DNA of 40,426 nt from Candidatus Faecousia faecigallinarum. Its GTDB lineage: Bacteria; Bacillota; Clostridia; Oscillospirales; Oscillospiraceae. The notes under the pieces are model-generated. The model made no database searches and was not told the DNA's origin. It saw nothing but the letters and a program-made list of their open reading frames with translations. A program made the translations under genes and the position numbers. This document shows positions 23,190-32,917 of this stretch, in pieces. Each line of letters starts with the position of its first letter. The first letter of the stretch is position 1. Where the stretch lies: NCBI GenBank assembly GCA_018712145.1, contig DVHJ01000022.1, positions 1 through 40,426 on the forward strand, given 5' to 3'.

Positions 23190-24491
23190 GTGGGGAAAAT
23201 CCGGTTGGCCGCCCTTGTGGCGGCCCTGAGCCTGGCGCTGTCCGGGTGTATGATGAAAACGGTGGACGAAATGTACCGGCTGCCCAAGCGGTCGGAGGAC
23301 GATAACAATCTCCAGGCCGCCATTGACGGCGTCATGAGCGGGCTGGAGTACAGCGCCCCCATTCAGGGGGATAACCAACAGACGGTGCAGATGGCCGACC
23401 TCAACGGCGACGGCCGGCAGGAGGCCCTGGTCTTTGCCAAAGGCACCGACGACCGTCCATTGAAGATTTTTGTGTTTACCAAGCAGGACGGAAATTATGT
23501 AAACACCGGTGCGATTCAGACCGCAGGCACCACCTTTGAGCAGGTGGAGTATGTGGACATTGACGATGCGCCGGGTCTGGAGCTGGTGGTGGGCCGGCAG
23601 GTGGGCAACGAGGTGCTCCACTCCCTGTCCGTCTATTCCTTCGGCGCCGGCCAGGCGGATACCATTCTCACCGCCGGGTATACCCGGTACATCACCGCCG
23701 ACTTGGACAATGACCAGCGGCGGGAGCTGGTGGTGCTGCGGCCCGGGGCCGACACCGGCAACGGGGTGGCGGAGATGTACGACTATCACCGGGGCGTGAT
23801 GGAGCGGGATACCGAGGCGGCCATGTCCGTCCCGGTGGAGTCCATGAAACGGCTGACCTCCGGGGGAATGTACGGCAACGTCCAGGGGGTGTTTGCCGCC
23901 AGCGTTTACGATGAGGATACCATCATCACCGACGTGTTTGCGGTGGTAGAGGGGCGGTTTACCAACGTGTCTTTGTCCAGCGAATCCGCCACCAGTGTGA
24001 AAACCATTCGCAACTACTATGTCTATGGGGACGATATCGACAACGACGGCTTAGTGGAGATCCCTGCCCAGGTCTATCCGGATACCCAGACCCTCAGCCG
24101 TCAGGATCTGCTCCGGTGGTATAACCTGACCCCCCGGGGGGAAGAGGTGGACAAAGCCTATACCTTTCACAACTATGTGGAGCACTGGTACATGGCCTTG
24201 GAGGAAGACTGGATGCGCCAGCTCCACGTCACCCGGGGCAACGGCGTAGGCCAAACCCAGGGCTATGTGTTTTCCCTGGAGGACAAAGCCATATTCACGG
24301 TCTACGCCTTTACCGGGGACGACCGGGAGCAGGCGGCCCAGTCCGACGGGCGGTTTATCCTGAACCGGACCGACGAGGTGGTCTACGCCGCGGCGCTGAC
24401 CCAAACCGGCCGGTCCCAGGGACTCAGCGAGGAAAAGTTGATTGACCGGTTCAACTTTATCCGGGAGGATTGGCGAACCGGGGAAATGTAA
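23190..24491 (+). CDS. Lipoprotein with FG-GAP/VCBS-like Asp-rich repeats
   Basis: The protein has 433 residues from a GTG start with AAGGAGG upstream. A signal peptide ends in the lipobox LALSGC (Cys20). At least four short Asp-rich loops recur: DLNGDGRQEALVF, DIDDAPGLELVV, DLDNDQRRELVV and DIDNDGLVEIP. Each is followed by a beta strand, as in FG-GAP or VCBS beta-propeller repeats that often bind calcium. The rest is beta-rich with no catalytic motif. It lies 14 bp before the response regulator and shares the internal promoter, so it may be an extracytoplasmic partner of the sensor kinase. That functional link is inferred from position only. Confidence 0.8.
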   Translation: MGKIRLAALVAALSLALSGCMMKTVDEMYRLPKRSEDDNNLQAAIDGVMSGLEYSAPIQGDNQQTVQMADLNGDGRQEALVFAKGTDDRPLKIFVFTKQDGNYVNTGAIQTAGTTFEQVEYVDIDDAPGLELVVGRQVGNEVLHSLSVYSFGAGQADTILTAGYTRYITADLDNDQRRELVVLRPGADTGNGVAEMYDYHRGVMERDTEAAMSVPVESMKRLTSGGMYGNVQGVFAASVYDEDTIITDVFAVVEGRFTNVSLSSESATSVKTIRNYYVYGDDIDNDGLVEIPAQVYPDTQTLSRQDLLRWYNLTPRGEEVDKAYTFHNYVEHWYMALEEDWMRQLHVTRGNGVGQTQGYVFSLEDKAIFTVYAFTGDDREQAAQSDGRFILNRTDEVVYAAALTQTGRSQGLSEEKLIDRFNFIREDWRTGEM

Positions 24492-24505
24492 GGAGGGTGA
24501 CCGCA

Positions 24506-25192
24506 ATGAAAAAGGTTCTGATTTTGGAAGACGAGGTGAATATCCGCAGCTTTGTGGTGATCAACCTGCGGCGGGCCGGATATGACGCCGTTGAGGCCGG
24601 AACCGGGGCGGAGGCCCTGGAGCGGTTAAAGGATAACCCGGATATCGGCGTGGCGATTTTGGACATCATGCTGCCGGATATGGACGGGTTCGAGGTGTGC
24701 CGCAATATCCGGGCAACCAACAAGCAGATCGGCATCATTATGCTCACTGCCCGTACCCAGGAGATGGACAAGGTCACCGGCCTGATGACCGGGGCCGACG
24801 ACTATGTGACCAAGCCCTTTTCCCCGGCAGAGCTGACGGCCCGGATCGACGCGCTGTACCGCCGCATCGGCGGCGACGGGGCGGGGGATGCAGAGCTGCT
24901 GACCCAGGGGCCTTTTGTAATGAATGTGCGCAACCGCACCCTGGAAAAAAACGGGGAGCGGATCCGGTTGACCCAGGTGGAGTATGCCATTTTGAAGCTG
25001 TTTATGCAGAACCCCGGCCGGGCCCTTTCCCGGGAGGATGTACTTACGGCAGTCTGGGGCAGGGACTACGACGGGGAACTGAAAATTGTGGATGTGAATA
25101 TCCGCCGGCTGCGGATCAAAATCGAGGACGACGCCACATCTCCGAAATTCATCACCACAGTCTGGGGGTTCGGATATAAGTGGGGCGCGTAA
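24506..25192 (+). CDS. OmpR/PhoB-family response regulator
   Basis: The protein has 228 residues. The receiver domain has the acidic pair in LILEDE, phospho-acceptor Asp53 (ILDIMLPDMDG), a conserved Thr in MLTART and Lys in VTKPF. The C-terminal winged helix (about 130-228) ends in the typical VDVNIRRLRIKIEDD, then FITTVWGFGYKW. The start at 24506 follows AAGGAGGGTGACCGCA. Its stop overlaps the kinase GTG by 13 bp. It most likely forms a pair with that kinase; the target genes cannot be deduced from this window. Confidence 0.94.
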   Translation: MKKVLILEDEVNIRSFVVINLRRAGYDAVEAGTGAEALERLKDNPDIGVAILDIMLPDMDGFEVCRNIRATNKQIGIIMLTARTQEMDKVTGLMTGADDYVTKPFSPAELTARIDALYRRIGGDGAGDAELLTQGPFVMNVRNRTLEKNGERIRLTQVEYAILKLFMQNPGRALSREDVLTAVWGRDYDGELKIVDVNIRRLRIKIEDDATSPKFITTVWGFGYKWGA

Positions 25193-26619
25193 ACCGGAAA
25201 AAGCATAAGCCCATCAAGGGCCTGCGGGCCAGATGGATGACCCATACGGTAGGACCGGTGTCCATCCTGGCGGCAGCCTTTGTTCTGGTGGTTACCGCCG
25301 CCTTTGCCGCCTACTATTATTCCAATATGCAGGCGGATCTGACCCACCGGGCCAGAACAACCACGGAGTTTTTTGCCAACTATATTGGGCAGAGTTACAA
25401 TGAATACTATCAGTCCTGTATTTCCTATGCCAGGAATTATGAGGATAAAAATACCATCGAGCTGCAATTTATCAGCGCCAGCGGCCGGATTGTGGCCTCC
25501 TCCTACGGCCAGTGGGGCGGCAGCGACCCGGCCACGTCGGACGTGGCCGACGCCATTTCTACCCGGCAAGTCTCGGTGTTTGTGGGCCGGGACCCTGCCA
25601 CCGGAGAACGGATCATGGCGGTGTCCAGCCCCATGATCTACACCAGCGGCGAGGTCATCGGCGTGCTGCGCCATGTGACCAGTATGCAGGTGGTGGATCA
25701 GCAGCTGGTTCTGGTTGCCCTGACGGCCCTGGGGGCCGGGTTCCTCTTCGTTCTGGTGGTGGCCATGAGCAGCAATTTCTATATCCGCTCTATTCTGGAG
25801 CCGGTGGCGGAGATCACCGCCACCGCCAAGCGCATTGCCGGCGGCAGCTACGGCGTGCAAATCAAGGCCAAGTACGACGATGAGATCGGGGAACTGGCAG
25901 AGACCATCAACGATATGTCCAACAAAATCAACCAGAACGAAAAGCTCCAGGGGGAGTTTATCTCCTCCCTGTCCCATGAGCTGCGCACGCCGCTGACGGC
26001 CATCAGCGGCTGGAGCGAGACCCTCTTGTCCGCCGACACCCTGGACCCGGAGGAAACCCGCCGGGGCATGGCCATCATCCAGCGGGAGAGCCGCCGCCTG
26101 ACGGAAATGGTGACGGAACTGCTGGACTTTACCCGCATGGAGGACGGCCGCATGACCCTTAATGTGGAGCCAACGGATATCCGGGCGGAATTTGAGGATA
26201 CGGTGTATATGTATGGCTCCCGCCTGCGGCAGGAGGGCATCACCCTGCGGGTGCAGGAAAATGATGAGCAGATCCCGGAGGTGCCCTGCGACCCCAAACG
26301 CATGCGCCAGGTGCTGCTGAATGTTCTGGACAATGCGGCAAAACACGGCGGGGAGGGCAAGTATATCGACGCTTCTTTGAGCCGGGACGCCGGCGGCATT
26401 GTGATCCGCATTCGGGACTATGGCCCCGGCATTCCGGAAGACGAGCTGCCCCTGGTGAAGAAGAAGTTTTTTAAGGGCAGCTCCAAGGCCCGGGGCTCCG
26501 GCATCGGCCTGGCGGTGTGCGACGAAATTATGGAAATGCACGGCGGGCAGCTGACCCTGGAAAATGCGGAGGGCGGCGGCACTTTGGTGACCATCCGCCT
26601 GCCGGAGGCCGAACAGTAG
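25180..26619 (+). CDS. Sensor histidine kinase
   Basis: The protein has 479 residues from a GTG start overlapping the regulator by 13 bp. Order: a basic N-terminus, membrane helix 1 (about 24-47), an extracytoplasmic sensor domain (about 48-173), helix 2 (about 176-197), a HAMP linker (about 200-252), HisKA with His266 (SLSHELRTPLTAI), and HATPase with the N box (NVLDNAAKH), G1 (DYGPGIP) and G2 (GSGIGLAVCDE). It is a complete membrane kinase of the PhoR/ResE type. Neither the ligand nor a known sensor fold can be named. The adjacent lipoprotein could present or modulate the signal. If the GTG is wrong, the next ATG is residue 20 and would clip the basic N-terminus. Confidence 0.93.
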   Translation: MGRVNRKKHKPIKGLRARWMTHTVGPVSILAAAFVLVVTAAFAAYYYSNMQADLTHRARTTTEFFANYIGQSYNEYYQSCISYARNYEDKNTIELQFISASGRIVASSYGQWGGSDPATSDVADAISTRQVSVFVGRDPATGERIMAVSSPMIYTSGEVIGVLRHVTSMQVVDQQLVLVALTALGAGFLFVLVVAMSSNFYIRSILEPVAEITATAKRIAGGSYGVQIKAKYDDEIGELAETINDMSNKINQNEKLQGEFISSLSHELRTPLTAISGWSETLLSADTLDPEETRRGMAIIQRESRRLTEMVTELLDFTRMEDGRMTLNVEPTDIRAEFEDTVYMYGSRLRQEGITLRVQENDEQIPEVPCDPKRMRQVLLNVLDNAAKHGGEGKYIDASLSRDAGGIVIRIRDYGPGIPEDELPLVKKKFFKGSSKARGSGIGLAVCDEIMEMHGGQLTLENAEGGGTLVTIRLPEAEQ

Positions 26620-26639
26620 ACACAGAAAGGCGACAAACC

Positions 26640-27626
26640 ATGGCGAAACAATCCCAAGAAAAATTTAAGACAATGATCGGCGGCCAGGCTCTGATTGAGG
26701 GCATTATGATGCGGGGGCCGGAGAAGGACGCCGTTGTGGTACGGGGCAAGGACGGCCTGACCGTGGAGGTGAAGGCCAGAAAGCTGCCCAAAGCAAAATC
26801 CCCCTTGCGCTGGCCCTTTATCCGGGGGGTGTACAACTTCCTGGACTCCAACGTGACGGGGGTCAAGGCGCTGATGCGCTCAGCCGACCTGTCCCCGGAG
26901 GAAGGGGAGCCTGCCTCTAAGCTGGACCTGTGGCTGGAGAAGAAGCTGGGCAACGAGAAGTTTCAACAGGCCCTGGTGGCCTTTGCCGTTGTCCTGGGCC
27001 TGTGTATGTCTGTGGGCCTGTTTTTCCTGCTGCCCATGGTCATCGGCGGCCTGTTTGACCGGTGGGTGCACAATAATCTTTTGCTGAATCTCATTGAGGG
27101 CGGTATCCGGCTGGTGATTTTTGTGGTCTATATGTTCCTCATCTCCCGGATGAAGGACATGCGCCGCCTGTTTTCCTACCACGGCGCCGAGCACAAAACC
27201 ATCCGCTGCTATGAAGCCCGGCTCCCCCTCACGGTGGAAAATGTCCGGGCCCAGACCCGGCTCCATCCCCGGTGCGGCACCAGCTTTTTGCTGGTGGTGA
27301 TGGTGCTGTCCATTTTGGTGTTTTCTGTGGGCTCGTCCCTGCTGCTGGCCATTGCCCCGGCTTTGGCGGCTATCCAGGGCAGCTTCCTGTACCGGCTGCT
27401 CATGATTGTGTTCAAGCTGCTGCTCATTCCCCTGGTGGTGTCCATCGGCTATGAGATCAACCGCTTGGTGGGCCGCCATGACAATGTGCTCACCCGGATT
27501 GTCACCGCACCGGGGATGTGGTTCCAGCACTTTACCACCAATGAGCCGGATGATTCCATGATCCAGGTGGGCATTGCCGCCCTGGAGGCGGTGCTGCCGG
27601 AGCAGGAGGGTGCGGACAGATGGTGA
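26640..27626 (+). CDS. yqhQ: DUF1385 membrane protein, YqhQ-like
   Basis: The protein has 328 residues. The start MAKQSQEKFKTMIGGQALIEGIMMRG is typical for DUF1385, and the family hallmark FSYHGAEHKTI plus the following CYE...HPRCGTSF segment is present. About four membrane helices are visible (about 118-140, 155-178, 218-245, 255-280). The start at 26640 is 20 bp after the kinase stop and uses AAAGG. Function is not known. The YqhQ gene adjoins prmC, and its last 7 bp overlap the prmC start, so the two are probably translationally coupled. Confidence 0.88.
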   Translation: MAKQSQEKFKTMIGGQALIEGIMMRGPEKDAVVVRGKDGLTVEVKARKLPKAKSPLRWPFIRGVYNFLDSNVTGVKALMRSADLSPEEGEPASKLDLWLEKKLGNEKFQQALVAFAVVLGLCMSVGLFFLLPMVIGGLFDRWVHNNLLLNLIEGGIRLVIFVVYMFLISRMKDMRRLFSYHGAEHKTIRCYEARLPLTVENVRAQTRLHPRCGTSFLLVVMVLSILVFSVGSSLLLAIAPALAAIQGSFLYRLLMIVFKLLLIPLVVSIGYEINRLVGRHDNVLTRIVTAPGMWFQHFTTNEPDDSMIQVGIAALEAVLPEQEGADRW

Positions 27627-28495
27627 AGACCTACGCCGGCCTGTACATGGACGCCCGCCAGGCCCTGCTGCCTGGGGAGGGCCAGCAGCGGGCCAGCCTC
27701 ATTGCCCGGGAGCTGCTGTGCGCCGCCGCCGGGAAGCCTCAGGCCCAGCTGATTGCCGCCAAGGACAGCTACGCCGGGGAGGAGGTCTGCCGGAAAATGG
27801 CGGACTTTACCCGCCGGGCGGTGGATGGGGAACCTCTGGCCTACATTTTGGAAGAGTGGGACTTTTACGGCATGACTTTGTATGTCAACCGGGACGTGCT
27901 CATTCCCCGGGACGATACCTGCGCCGTGGCGGAGCTGGCCATGAAAAAGGCCCTGTTTCTGGAGCAGGACCCGCGAATCCTGGACCTGTGCACCGGCTCC
28001 GGCTGCATTGGCCTGGCCATTGCCCGGAAGGTGAAGGACGCCCGGGTAACCCTGGCGGATATCTCCCGGGAGGCCCTGGCGGTGGCCAAGCGGAATGTGG
28101 CCGGCCAGCGGCTCAGCGGCAGGGTAAGCTGTGTCCAGGCCGATGCCTTAAGCCCGGCGCCGGCTTTCCTGGGTAATTTTGATTTAATTGTGGCCAATCC
28201 CCCTTATGTCCGCTCCGGGGATATGGCGGGCCTGCAGCCCAGTGTCCGGGACTATGAGCCGGCCCTGGCCCTGGACGGCGGGGCGGACGGGCTGAAGTTC
28301 TACCGGGCCATTGTGGCCAACTACACCGGCCGGCTGAAGCCCGGCGGATGGCTGTGCCTGGAGTTCGGCCTGGGGCAGGGCGACGCGGTGTGCGCTTTGC
28401 TCACTGCCGGAGGCTATACCATTGTGGAGCGGAAAACGGATTACAATCACATTGAACGGGCGGTGCTTGCCCGGAAGAACAGAGAGGAAGAGTGA
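27620..28495 (+). CDS. prmC: Release factor glutamine methyltransferase
   Basis: The protein has 291 residues. It methylates the Gln of the GGQ motif in peptide chain release factors using S-adenosylmethionine. The SAM-binding loop [14 protein letters not shown] (about 114-127) and the catalytic NPPY (193-196, ANPPYVRS) are intact, and the N-terminal helical domain is present. Usually prmC lies next to prfA, the RF1 gene, but here it is between yqhQ and recA with no prfA in the window. The ATG lies within the end of yqhQ. Confidence 0.95.
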   Translation: MVKTYAGLYMDARQALLPGEGQQRASLIARELLCAAAGKPQAQLIAAKDSYAGEEVCRKMADFTRRAVDGEPLAYILEEWDFYGMTLYVNRDVLIPRDDTCAVAELAMKKALFLEQDPRILDLCTGSGCIGLAIARKVKDARVTLADISREALAVAKRNVAGQRLSGRVSCVQADALSPAPAFLGNFDLIVANPPYVRSGDMAGLQPSVRDYEPALALDGGADGLKFYRAIVANYTGRLKPGGWLCLEFGLGQGDAVCALLTAGGYTIVERKTDYNHIERAVLARKNREEE

Positions 28496-28496
28496 C

Positions 28497-29606
28497 ATGG
28501 CAGCAAAGAAAACCGCCTATGAAGCGCCGGCGCCCGCCAGCGACAAGAAAAAAGCCCTGGAAACGGCGCTGGCCCAGATTGAGAAAACCTACGGCAAGGG
28601 CACGGTGATGCGCCTGGGCGACCGGCCGGAGATGTCGGTGGACGCCATCCCCACCGGCTCGCTGGCCCTGGATGCCGCCCTGGGCATTGGCGGCGTGCCC
28701 AAGGGCAGAATCATCGAGATCTACGGCCCGGAATCCTCGGGCAAAACCACCCTGGCCCTGCACATTCTGGCCGAGGCCCAGAAGCGGGGGGGCGAGGTGG
28801 CCTTTGTGGACGCGGAACATGCCCTGGACCCGGACTATGCCGCCTGCCTGGGGGTGGACATCGATTCCATGCTGGTGTCCCAGCCGGATACCGGGGAGCA
28901 GGCATTGGAAATTGCCGACGCCCTGGTGCGCTCCGGCGCGGTGGACGCGGTGGTGGTGGACTCCGTGGCGGCCCTCACCCCCCGGGTGGAGATCGAGGGG
29001 GAGATGGGCGACAGCTTTGTGGGCCTCCAGGCCCGGCTCATGTCCCAGGCCCTGCGTAAGCTGGCCGGCTCCATTTCCAAGACCAACTGCGTGGTGATTT
29101 TCATCAACCAGCTGCGGATGAAGATCGGCGTAATGTACGGCAATCCGGAGACCACCACCGGCGGCAATGCCCTGAAGTTTTACGCCTCCGTCCGCCTGGA
29201 CGTGCGGAAGGTGGAGTCCATCAAAAACGGCTCCGATGTGGTGGGCAGCCGTACCCGGGTGCGGGTGGTGAAGAATAAGGTCGCCCCGCCTTTCCGGGAG
29301 GCAATCTTTGACATTATGTATGGCGAGGGCATCTCCAAAAGCGGAGAGATCCTGGACATGGCGGTGCAGCTGGATCTGGTGCAGAAGAGCGGCAGCTGGT
29401 TCTCCGTGGGAGATGAGCGTATCGGCCAGGGCCGGGACAATGCCCGGCAGTATCTGCTGGACCACCCCGAGCTGATGGACCGCCTGGAGCAGGAGGTGCG
29501 GGACAACATGTACACCCTCCAGGCCGGACTGCGGTCCAAGCCGGCGGCCCGGGCGGCACAGAAGGCGGTAGAGGTCCAAGCCGACGACTTTGACGATGCA
29601 AATTGA
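28497..29606 (+). CDS. recA: Recombinase A
   Basis: The protein has 369 residues, a typical RecA. Walker A GPESSGKT is at 77-84, followed by [23 protein letters not shown] (Walker B) and the loop [20 protein letters not shown], then the C-terminal domain ending in an acidic tail (QADDFDDAN). It catalyses strand exchange and stimulates LexA self-cleavage. The start at 28497 is chosen because GAGGAAGAG precedes it by a few bases. It begins one base after the prmC stop, without its own promoter or a visible LexA box, so it appears to be carried by the long operon. recX overlaps its end by 11 bp. Confidence 0.97.
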   Translation: MAAKKTAYEAPAPASDKKKALETALAQIEKTYGKGTVMRLGDRPEMSVDAIPTGSLALDAALGIGGVPKGRIIEIYGPESSGKTTLALHILAEAQKRGGEVAFVDAEHALDPDYAACLGVDIDSMLVSQPDTGEQALEIADALVRSGAVDAVVVDSVAALTPRVEIEGEMGDSFVGLQARLMSQALRKLAGSISKTNCVVIFINQLRMKIGVMYGNPETTTGGNALKFYASVRLDVRKVESIKNGSDVVGSRTRVRVVKNKVAPPFREAIFDIMYGEGISKSGEILDMAVQLDLVQKSGSWFSVGDERIGQGRDNARQYLLDHPELMDRLEQEVRDNMYTLQAGLRSKPAARAAQKAVEVQADDFDDAN

Positions 29607-30216
29607 GTCGGTATCGGAGAAAAAGGCGGGACGGCACTGGCTGCGCCTGTCCGACGGCAGTACCCTGAGGCTGTATCCCCAGACGGTGGCGGAGTTTGAC
29701 TTGCGCCCCGGCCGGGAACTGACCCAGGAGGAGTTGGCCAAAATCCGGGCGGCGGCGGGGGTCATGTCCGCCAAAATGCGGGCGGTGCGGATTGTTTCGG
29801 CCTCGGCGGTGTCGGCCAAGGATCTGGCCGGCCGCCTGGAGCGCAAGGGGGAAACCCGGGAGGACGCCCAGGCCGCAGTGGCCTGGATGCAGTCGCTGAA
29901 CCTGGTGGACGACCTGGAAACCGCCCGGCAGCTGGTGCGCCGGGGCCTGGCCCGGGGATACGGGATCAACCGGCTGCAGCAGATGCTCTATGAAAAGCAA
30001 ATTCCCAAGGACCTGTGGGATACGGCCCTGGCGGATTTACCGGAGCCGGACGAGGCCATTGACCGCTTCCTGGACAGCCGCCTGGGGCCTCAGGCGGACC
30101 GGAAGGCGTGGAAAAAAGCCGCGGATGCCCTGGTGCGCCGGGGTTATCTCTGGCAGGATATCCGCCGGGGATTGCACCGGCGGGGCCAGTTTGCGGATGA
30201 GGAACCGGAGGAATAA
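29596..30216 (+). CDS. recX: RecX, regulator of RecA
   Basis: The protein has 206 residues with the helical tandem repeats of Rec[54 protein letters not shown] and the C-terminal [18 protein letters not shown]. RecX binds RecA filaments and limits recombination. The ATG at 29596 is used; a TTG six bases upstream is possible. It overlaps the last 11 bp of recA, the usual coupling that keeps RecX low relative to RecA. The next gene, rimO, begins 2 bp later. Confidence 0.92.
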   Translation: MQIESVSEKKAGRHWLRLSDGSTLRLYPQTVAEFDLRPGRELTQEELAKIRAAAGVMSAKMRAVRIVSASAVSAKDLAGRLERKGETREDAQAAVAWMQSLNLVDDLETARQLVRRGLARGYGINRLQQMLYEKQIPKDLWDTALADLPEPDEAIDRFLDSRLGPQADRKAWKKAADALVRRGYLWQDIRRGLHRRGQFADEEPEE

Positions 30217-30218
30217 CT

Positions 30219-31544
30219 GTGGCAAACATTGGATTCATTAGCTTGGGCTGCGCCAAAAATCAGGTGAACTGCGAGCAGATGATGTACCGGATTCAGGCGG
30301 CAGGCCACCGGCTGACCGGCCAGGCCGAGGGGGCCGACGTGGTGGTGATCAACACCTGCGGCTTTATCGACTCGGCCAAGTCGGAGGCCATTGACCACAT
30401 CATCGCCATGGGCCAGCTGAAACGGGCCGGGGCGGTGGGGAAAATTCTGGTCACCGGCTGCCTGTCCCAGCGGTATCAGGAGGAGATTCTCCGGGAAATG
30501 CCGGAGGTGGATGGGATTTTGGGCACCGGCAGCTACGACGAGATCGTCCCTGCGGTGGAGGCGGTGCTGGCCGGGGAGCCGGTGTGCCGCTTTGGCAGCA
30601 TCGACCAGCCGGAGGCGGAGACGGGCCGGATACTCACCACCCCGCCTCACTATGCCTACCTGAAAATTGCGGAGGGCTGCGATAACCGCTGCGCCTATTG
30701 CGTCATTCCCTCCCTCCGGGGCCGGTACCGGAGCCGGAAGATGGAGGATGTGGTGGCGGAGGCCGAAGCCCTGGCCGAAGGCGGGGTCCGGGAACTGATT
30801 GTGGTGGCCCAGGACACCAGCCGGTACGGCACGGACCTGCCCGGCCACCGGCGGCTGCTGCCGGAGCTGCTGGAAAAGCTGTGCCAAATCCCGGCGCTGC
30901 ACTGGATCCGGCTGCACTACCTGTATCCCGATGAAATTGACGATGCCCTGATTGCCGTCATTGCCCGGGAGCCGAAAATTGTCAAGTATTTGGACATTCC
31001 CCTGCAGCACATCAACGACGGCATTTTGCGCCGGATGAACCGCCGGGGTTCCGGGGCATATATCCGGGCACTGCTGGCCAAGCTGCGCCGGGAGCTTCCC
31101 GGCCTGGTGCTGCGCACCAGCCTCATCACCGGCCTACCCGGGGAAGGGGAGGCGGAATTTGATCAGCTGTGCCAGTTTTTGCGGAAAGCCCGGCTGGAGC
31201 GGGCGGGGGTATTTCCCTTTTCTCCGGAGGAGGGTACCCCGGCGGCAGCCATGGACTATCCCGATACCGCCGTTGCCGTCCACCGGGCGGAGATCGTCCA
31301 GCAGCTGCAGGCGGACATCATGGAGGAATACTGCCAGGGCCTGCTGGGCAAGACCCTGGAGGTGATCACCGACGGCTATGACCCGGAGCAGGGGCAGTAT
31401 TACGGCCGGACCTATGCTGACTCCCCGGAAATTGACGGCCGGGTTTGGTTTACGGCAAAACAGGCGGCGCCGGGTACGTTCTGCCTGGTGCGGCTGACAC
31501 AAATCCGGGATGGAGATCTGGTGGGACAGGAGGCGGAAGCATGA
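30219..31544 (+). CDS. rimO: Ribosomal protein S12 methylthiotransferase RimO
   Basis: The protein has 441 residues from a GTG start with GGAGGAATAACT upstream. The N-terminal UPF0004 domain has Cys11, Cys47 and Cys81 for one iron-sulfur cluster. The radical SAM domain has Cys155, Cys159 and Cys162 (CDNRCAYC) for the second. The C-terminal TRAM part starts near 370. It modifies Asp of ribosomal protein S12. The [10 protein letters not shown] start identifies RimO rather than MiaB. It overlaps pgsA by 4 bp (ATGA). In many Clostridia the order is rimO-pgsA-cinA-recA; here recA-recX come first and cinA is missing. Confidence 0.95.
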   Translation: MANIGFISLGCAKNQVNCEQMMYRIQAAGHRLTGQAEGADVVVINTCGFIDSAKSEAIDHIIAMGQLKRAGAVGKILVTGCLSQRYQEEILREMPEVDGILGTGSYDEIVPAVEAVLAGEPVCRFGSIDQPEAETGRILTTPPHYAYLKIAEGCDNRCAYCVIPSLRGRYRSRKMEDVVAEAEALAEGGVRELIVVAQDTSRYGTDLPGHRRLLPELLEKLCQIPALHWIRLHYLYPDEIDDALIAVIAREPKIVKYLDIPLQHINDGILRRMNRRGSGAYIRALLAKLRRELPGLVLRTSLITGLPGEGEAEFDQLCQFLRKARLERAGVFPFSPEEGTPAAAMDYPDTAVAVHRAEIVQQLQADIMEEYCQGLLGKTLEVITDGYDPEQGQYYGRTYADSPEIDGRVWFTAKQAAPGTFCLVRLTQIRDGDLVGQEAEA

Positions 31545-32068
31545 CCACAGCCAGTAAAATTACCCTCATTCGGGTGCTGATGATTCCGGTGTACATGGGC
31601 CTGATGTACGCCAGCGGCGGCCGGCCCGGCCTGTGGATGTTTGCCGCCCTGGGGCTGTTCATCCTGGCCAGCCTCACCGACTTTGTGGACGGTTACATTG
31701 CCCGGCACTGCAATCAGGTCAGCGATTTCGGCAAGTTTTTGGACCCCTTGGCCGATAAGCTCCTGGTGATTGCGGCTATGGCCATGTTCTGCCAGTGGGG
31801 CCAGTGGCCTGCCTGGGCCTTGATGGTGGTGCTCACCCGGGAATTTGCCGTCACCGGCCTGCGGCTGGTGGCTGCCGGGAAAGGGACGGTGATTGCCGCC
31901 GGCTGGTCCGGGAAGGTGAAGACCGCCAGCACCATGCTGGGACTGTGTGTGTTGATGGCCTTCCCCCAGGTGGAGGCCCTGCGGTGGACCGTGATTGCCG
32001 TGGTGGTGGTCACCACCTTGTACTCCGGGGTGGAGTATTTCTGGAAAAACTGGCGGTGCATGCTGTAG
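31541..32068 (+). CDS. pgsA: CDP-diacylglycerol-glycerol-3-phosphate phosphatidyltransferase
   Basis: The protein has 175 residues and is membrane-embedded with about five helices. The CDP-alcohol phosphotransferase motif D-x2-D-G-x2-A-R-x8-G-x3-D-x3-D is complete (Asp47, Asp50, Gly51, Ala54, Arg55, Gly64, Asp68, Asp72; [11 protein letters not shown]...[12 protein letters not shown]). It makes phosphatidylglycerophosphate, the first committed step to phosphatidylglycerol. It starts in an ATGA overlap with rimO, with GGAGGCGG upstream. Last gene of the murB run; no convincing terminator follows before the repeat cluster. Confidence 0.94.
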   Translation: MTTASKITLIRVLMIPVYMGLMYASGGRPGLWMFAALGLFILASLTDFVDGYIARHCNQVSDFGKFLDPLADKLLVIAAMAMFCQWGQWPAWALMVVLTREFAVTGLRLVAAGKGTVIAAGWSGKVKTASTMLGLCVLMAFPQVEALRWTVIAVVVVTTLYSGVEYFWKNWRCML

Positions 32069-32137
32069 GGCATTGGCCCAACGATGAGGACCGCAAGTTT
32101 CTGCATGTCACTGGCGGGACAATCCGAGACCGCCTTC

Positions 32138-32250
32138 CTTCTGCCATTGCAAGGAGCGAAGCGACGGGACACTCCGTAACTCCTGGGGTGGTGCATGGCG
32201 GAAAGCAGTACTTTGGGCGAATACGAAAAACGTGACAAATTTGCCATGGT
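32138..32250. repeat. Dispersed palindromic repeat, degenerate copy E0
   Basis: A diverged left half: CTGCCATTGCAAGGAGCGAA, then GCGACGGGACACTCCG, then the inner AGCAGTACTTTGGGCGAATACG motif. It opens a 1.08-kb gene-free stretch (32069-33147) that consists mainly of copies E0 to E3. Confidence 0.6.
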
Positions 32251-32287
32251 ACCACGTTATTGCCATGTGTACACCTGCATGTTTCAG

Positions 32288-32472
32288 CATGTCATTGCGA
32301 GGAGCGAAGCGACGTGGCAATCCGTACTCCCTGCGGTAAGACATGACAGAAAGTAGTACTTCGGGCGAATACGAGAGGTGCTGCGGATTTGCCTGAAGTA
32401 GCGCCAACTTGCCGGGTTTCCCTGCGGGGACGCGGATTGCCGCACCAGTGTGCGCACTGGTTCGCAATGACA
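32288..32472. repeat. Dispersed palindromic repeat, copy E1
   Basis: A full 185-bp copy in the same orientation as copy A: CATGTCATTGCGAGGAGCGA at the left, inner GTAGTACTTCGGGCGAATACG-like and ATTTGCCTGAAGTAGCG segments in inverted relation, and ACCAGTGTGCGCACTGGT then TCGCAATGACA at the right. A further truncated right end (GCGGATTGCCGCACCAGTG) lies at about 32535-32555. Confidence 0.85.
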
Positions 32473-32490
32473 GGTTTGGTAGGTATGTGC

Positions 32491-32599
32491 GCACCCGGGC
32501 ACGGGTGCAATGTACCACGTTTCTGCCAGGGGATGCGGATTGCCGCACCAGTGCCTTGCAATCGCAGGGGCGTTGCCGTCTTCAGCATGTCATTGCGAG
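32491..32599. repeat. Segment duplicated in inverted orientation at 40112-40216
   Basis: Read on the minus strand this segment matches 40112-40216 almost base for base over about 105 bp, including ACGTGGTACATTGCACCCGT and CTTGCAATCGCAGGGGCGTT (plus strand). I count only a few mismatches. It joins the left end of copy E2 here and the right end of copy F3 there, so the duplicated unit includes the outer flank of the repeat. Confidence 0.8.
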
Positions 32600-32772
32600 G
32601 AGCGAAGCGACGTGGCAATCCGTACTCCTTGCGGCAGTGCAAAACAAGAAGCAATACTTAGGGCGAATACGGAAAAGTGCATACGAATTTGCCCGAAGTA
32701 GTACCAAGTTGCCAGGTTTCTCTGCGGGGACGCGGATTGCCGCAGGTGTGCGCACTGGTTCGCAATGACATG
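32586..32772. repeat. Dispersed palindromic repeat, copy E2
   Basis: A full 187-bp copy, same orientation as E1 and very similar to E3, including the inner GGGCGAATACGGAAAAGTGC and CATACGAATTTGCCCGAAGT segments. The ends are CATGTCATTGCGAGGAGCGA and GCACTGGTTCGCAATGACAT. Confidence 0.85.
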
Positions 32773-32917
32773 CAAAAGGAGGTAAGGTCGTTGCGGTTGC
32801 AAGAGCGTTTGGCGCAGAGGAATGCAGAAGGAAGAGGCGCTTTTGCGGGTGCCAGGCGGTTTTCCGGCAGTATGCCGGCAGTACCCTGGAATTATGCGGA
32901 CACGCGGCAAATTTCTG

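Noticed and set aside
21087-23789. 900-codon minus-strand frame opposite dnaE
   Set aside because: Antisense shadow of dnaE and the lipoprotein gene: no start context, His/Gly/Pro-rich, no domain.
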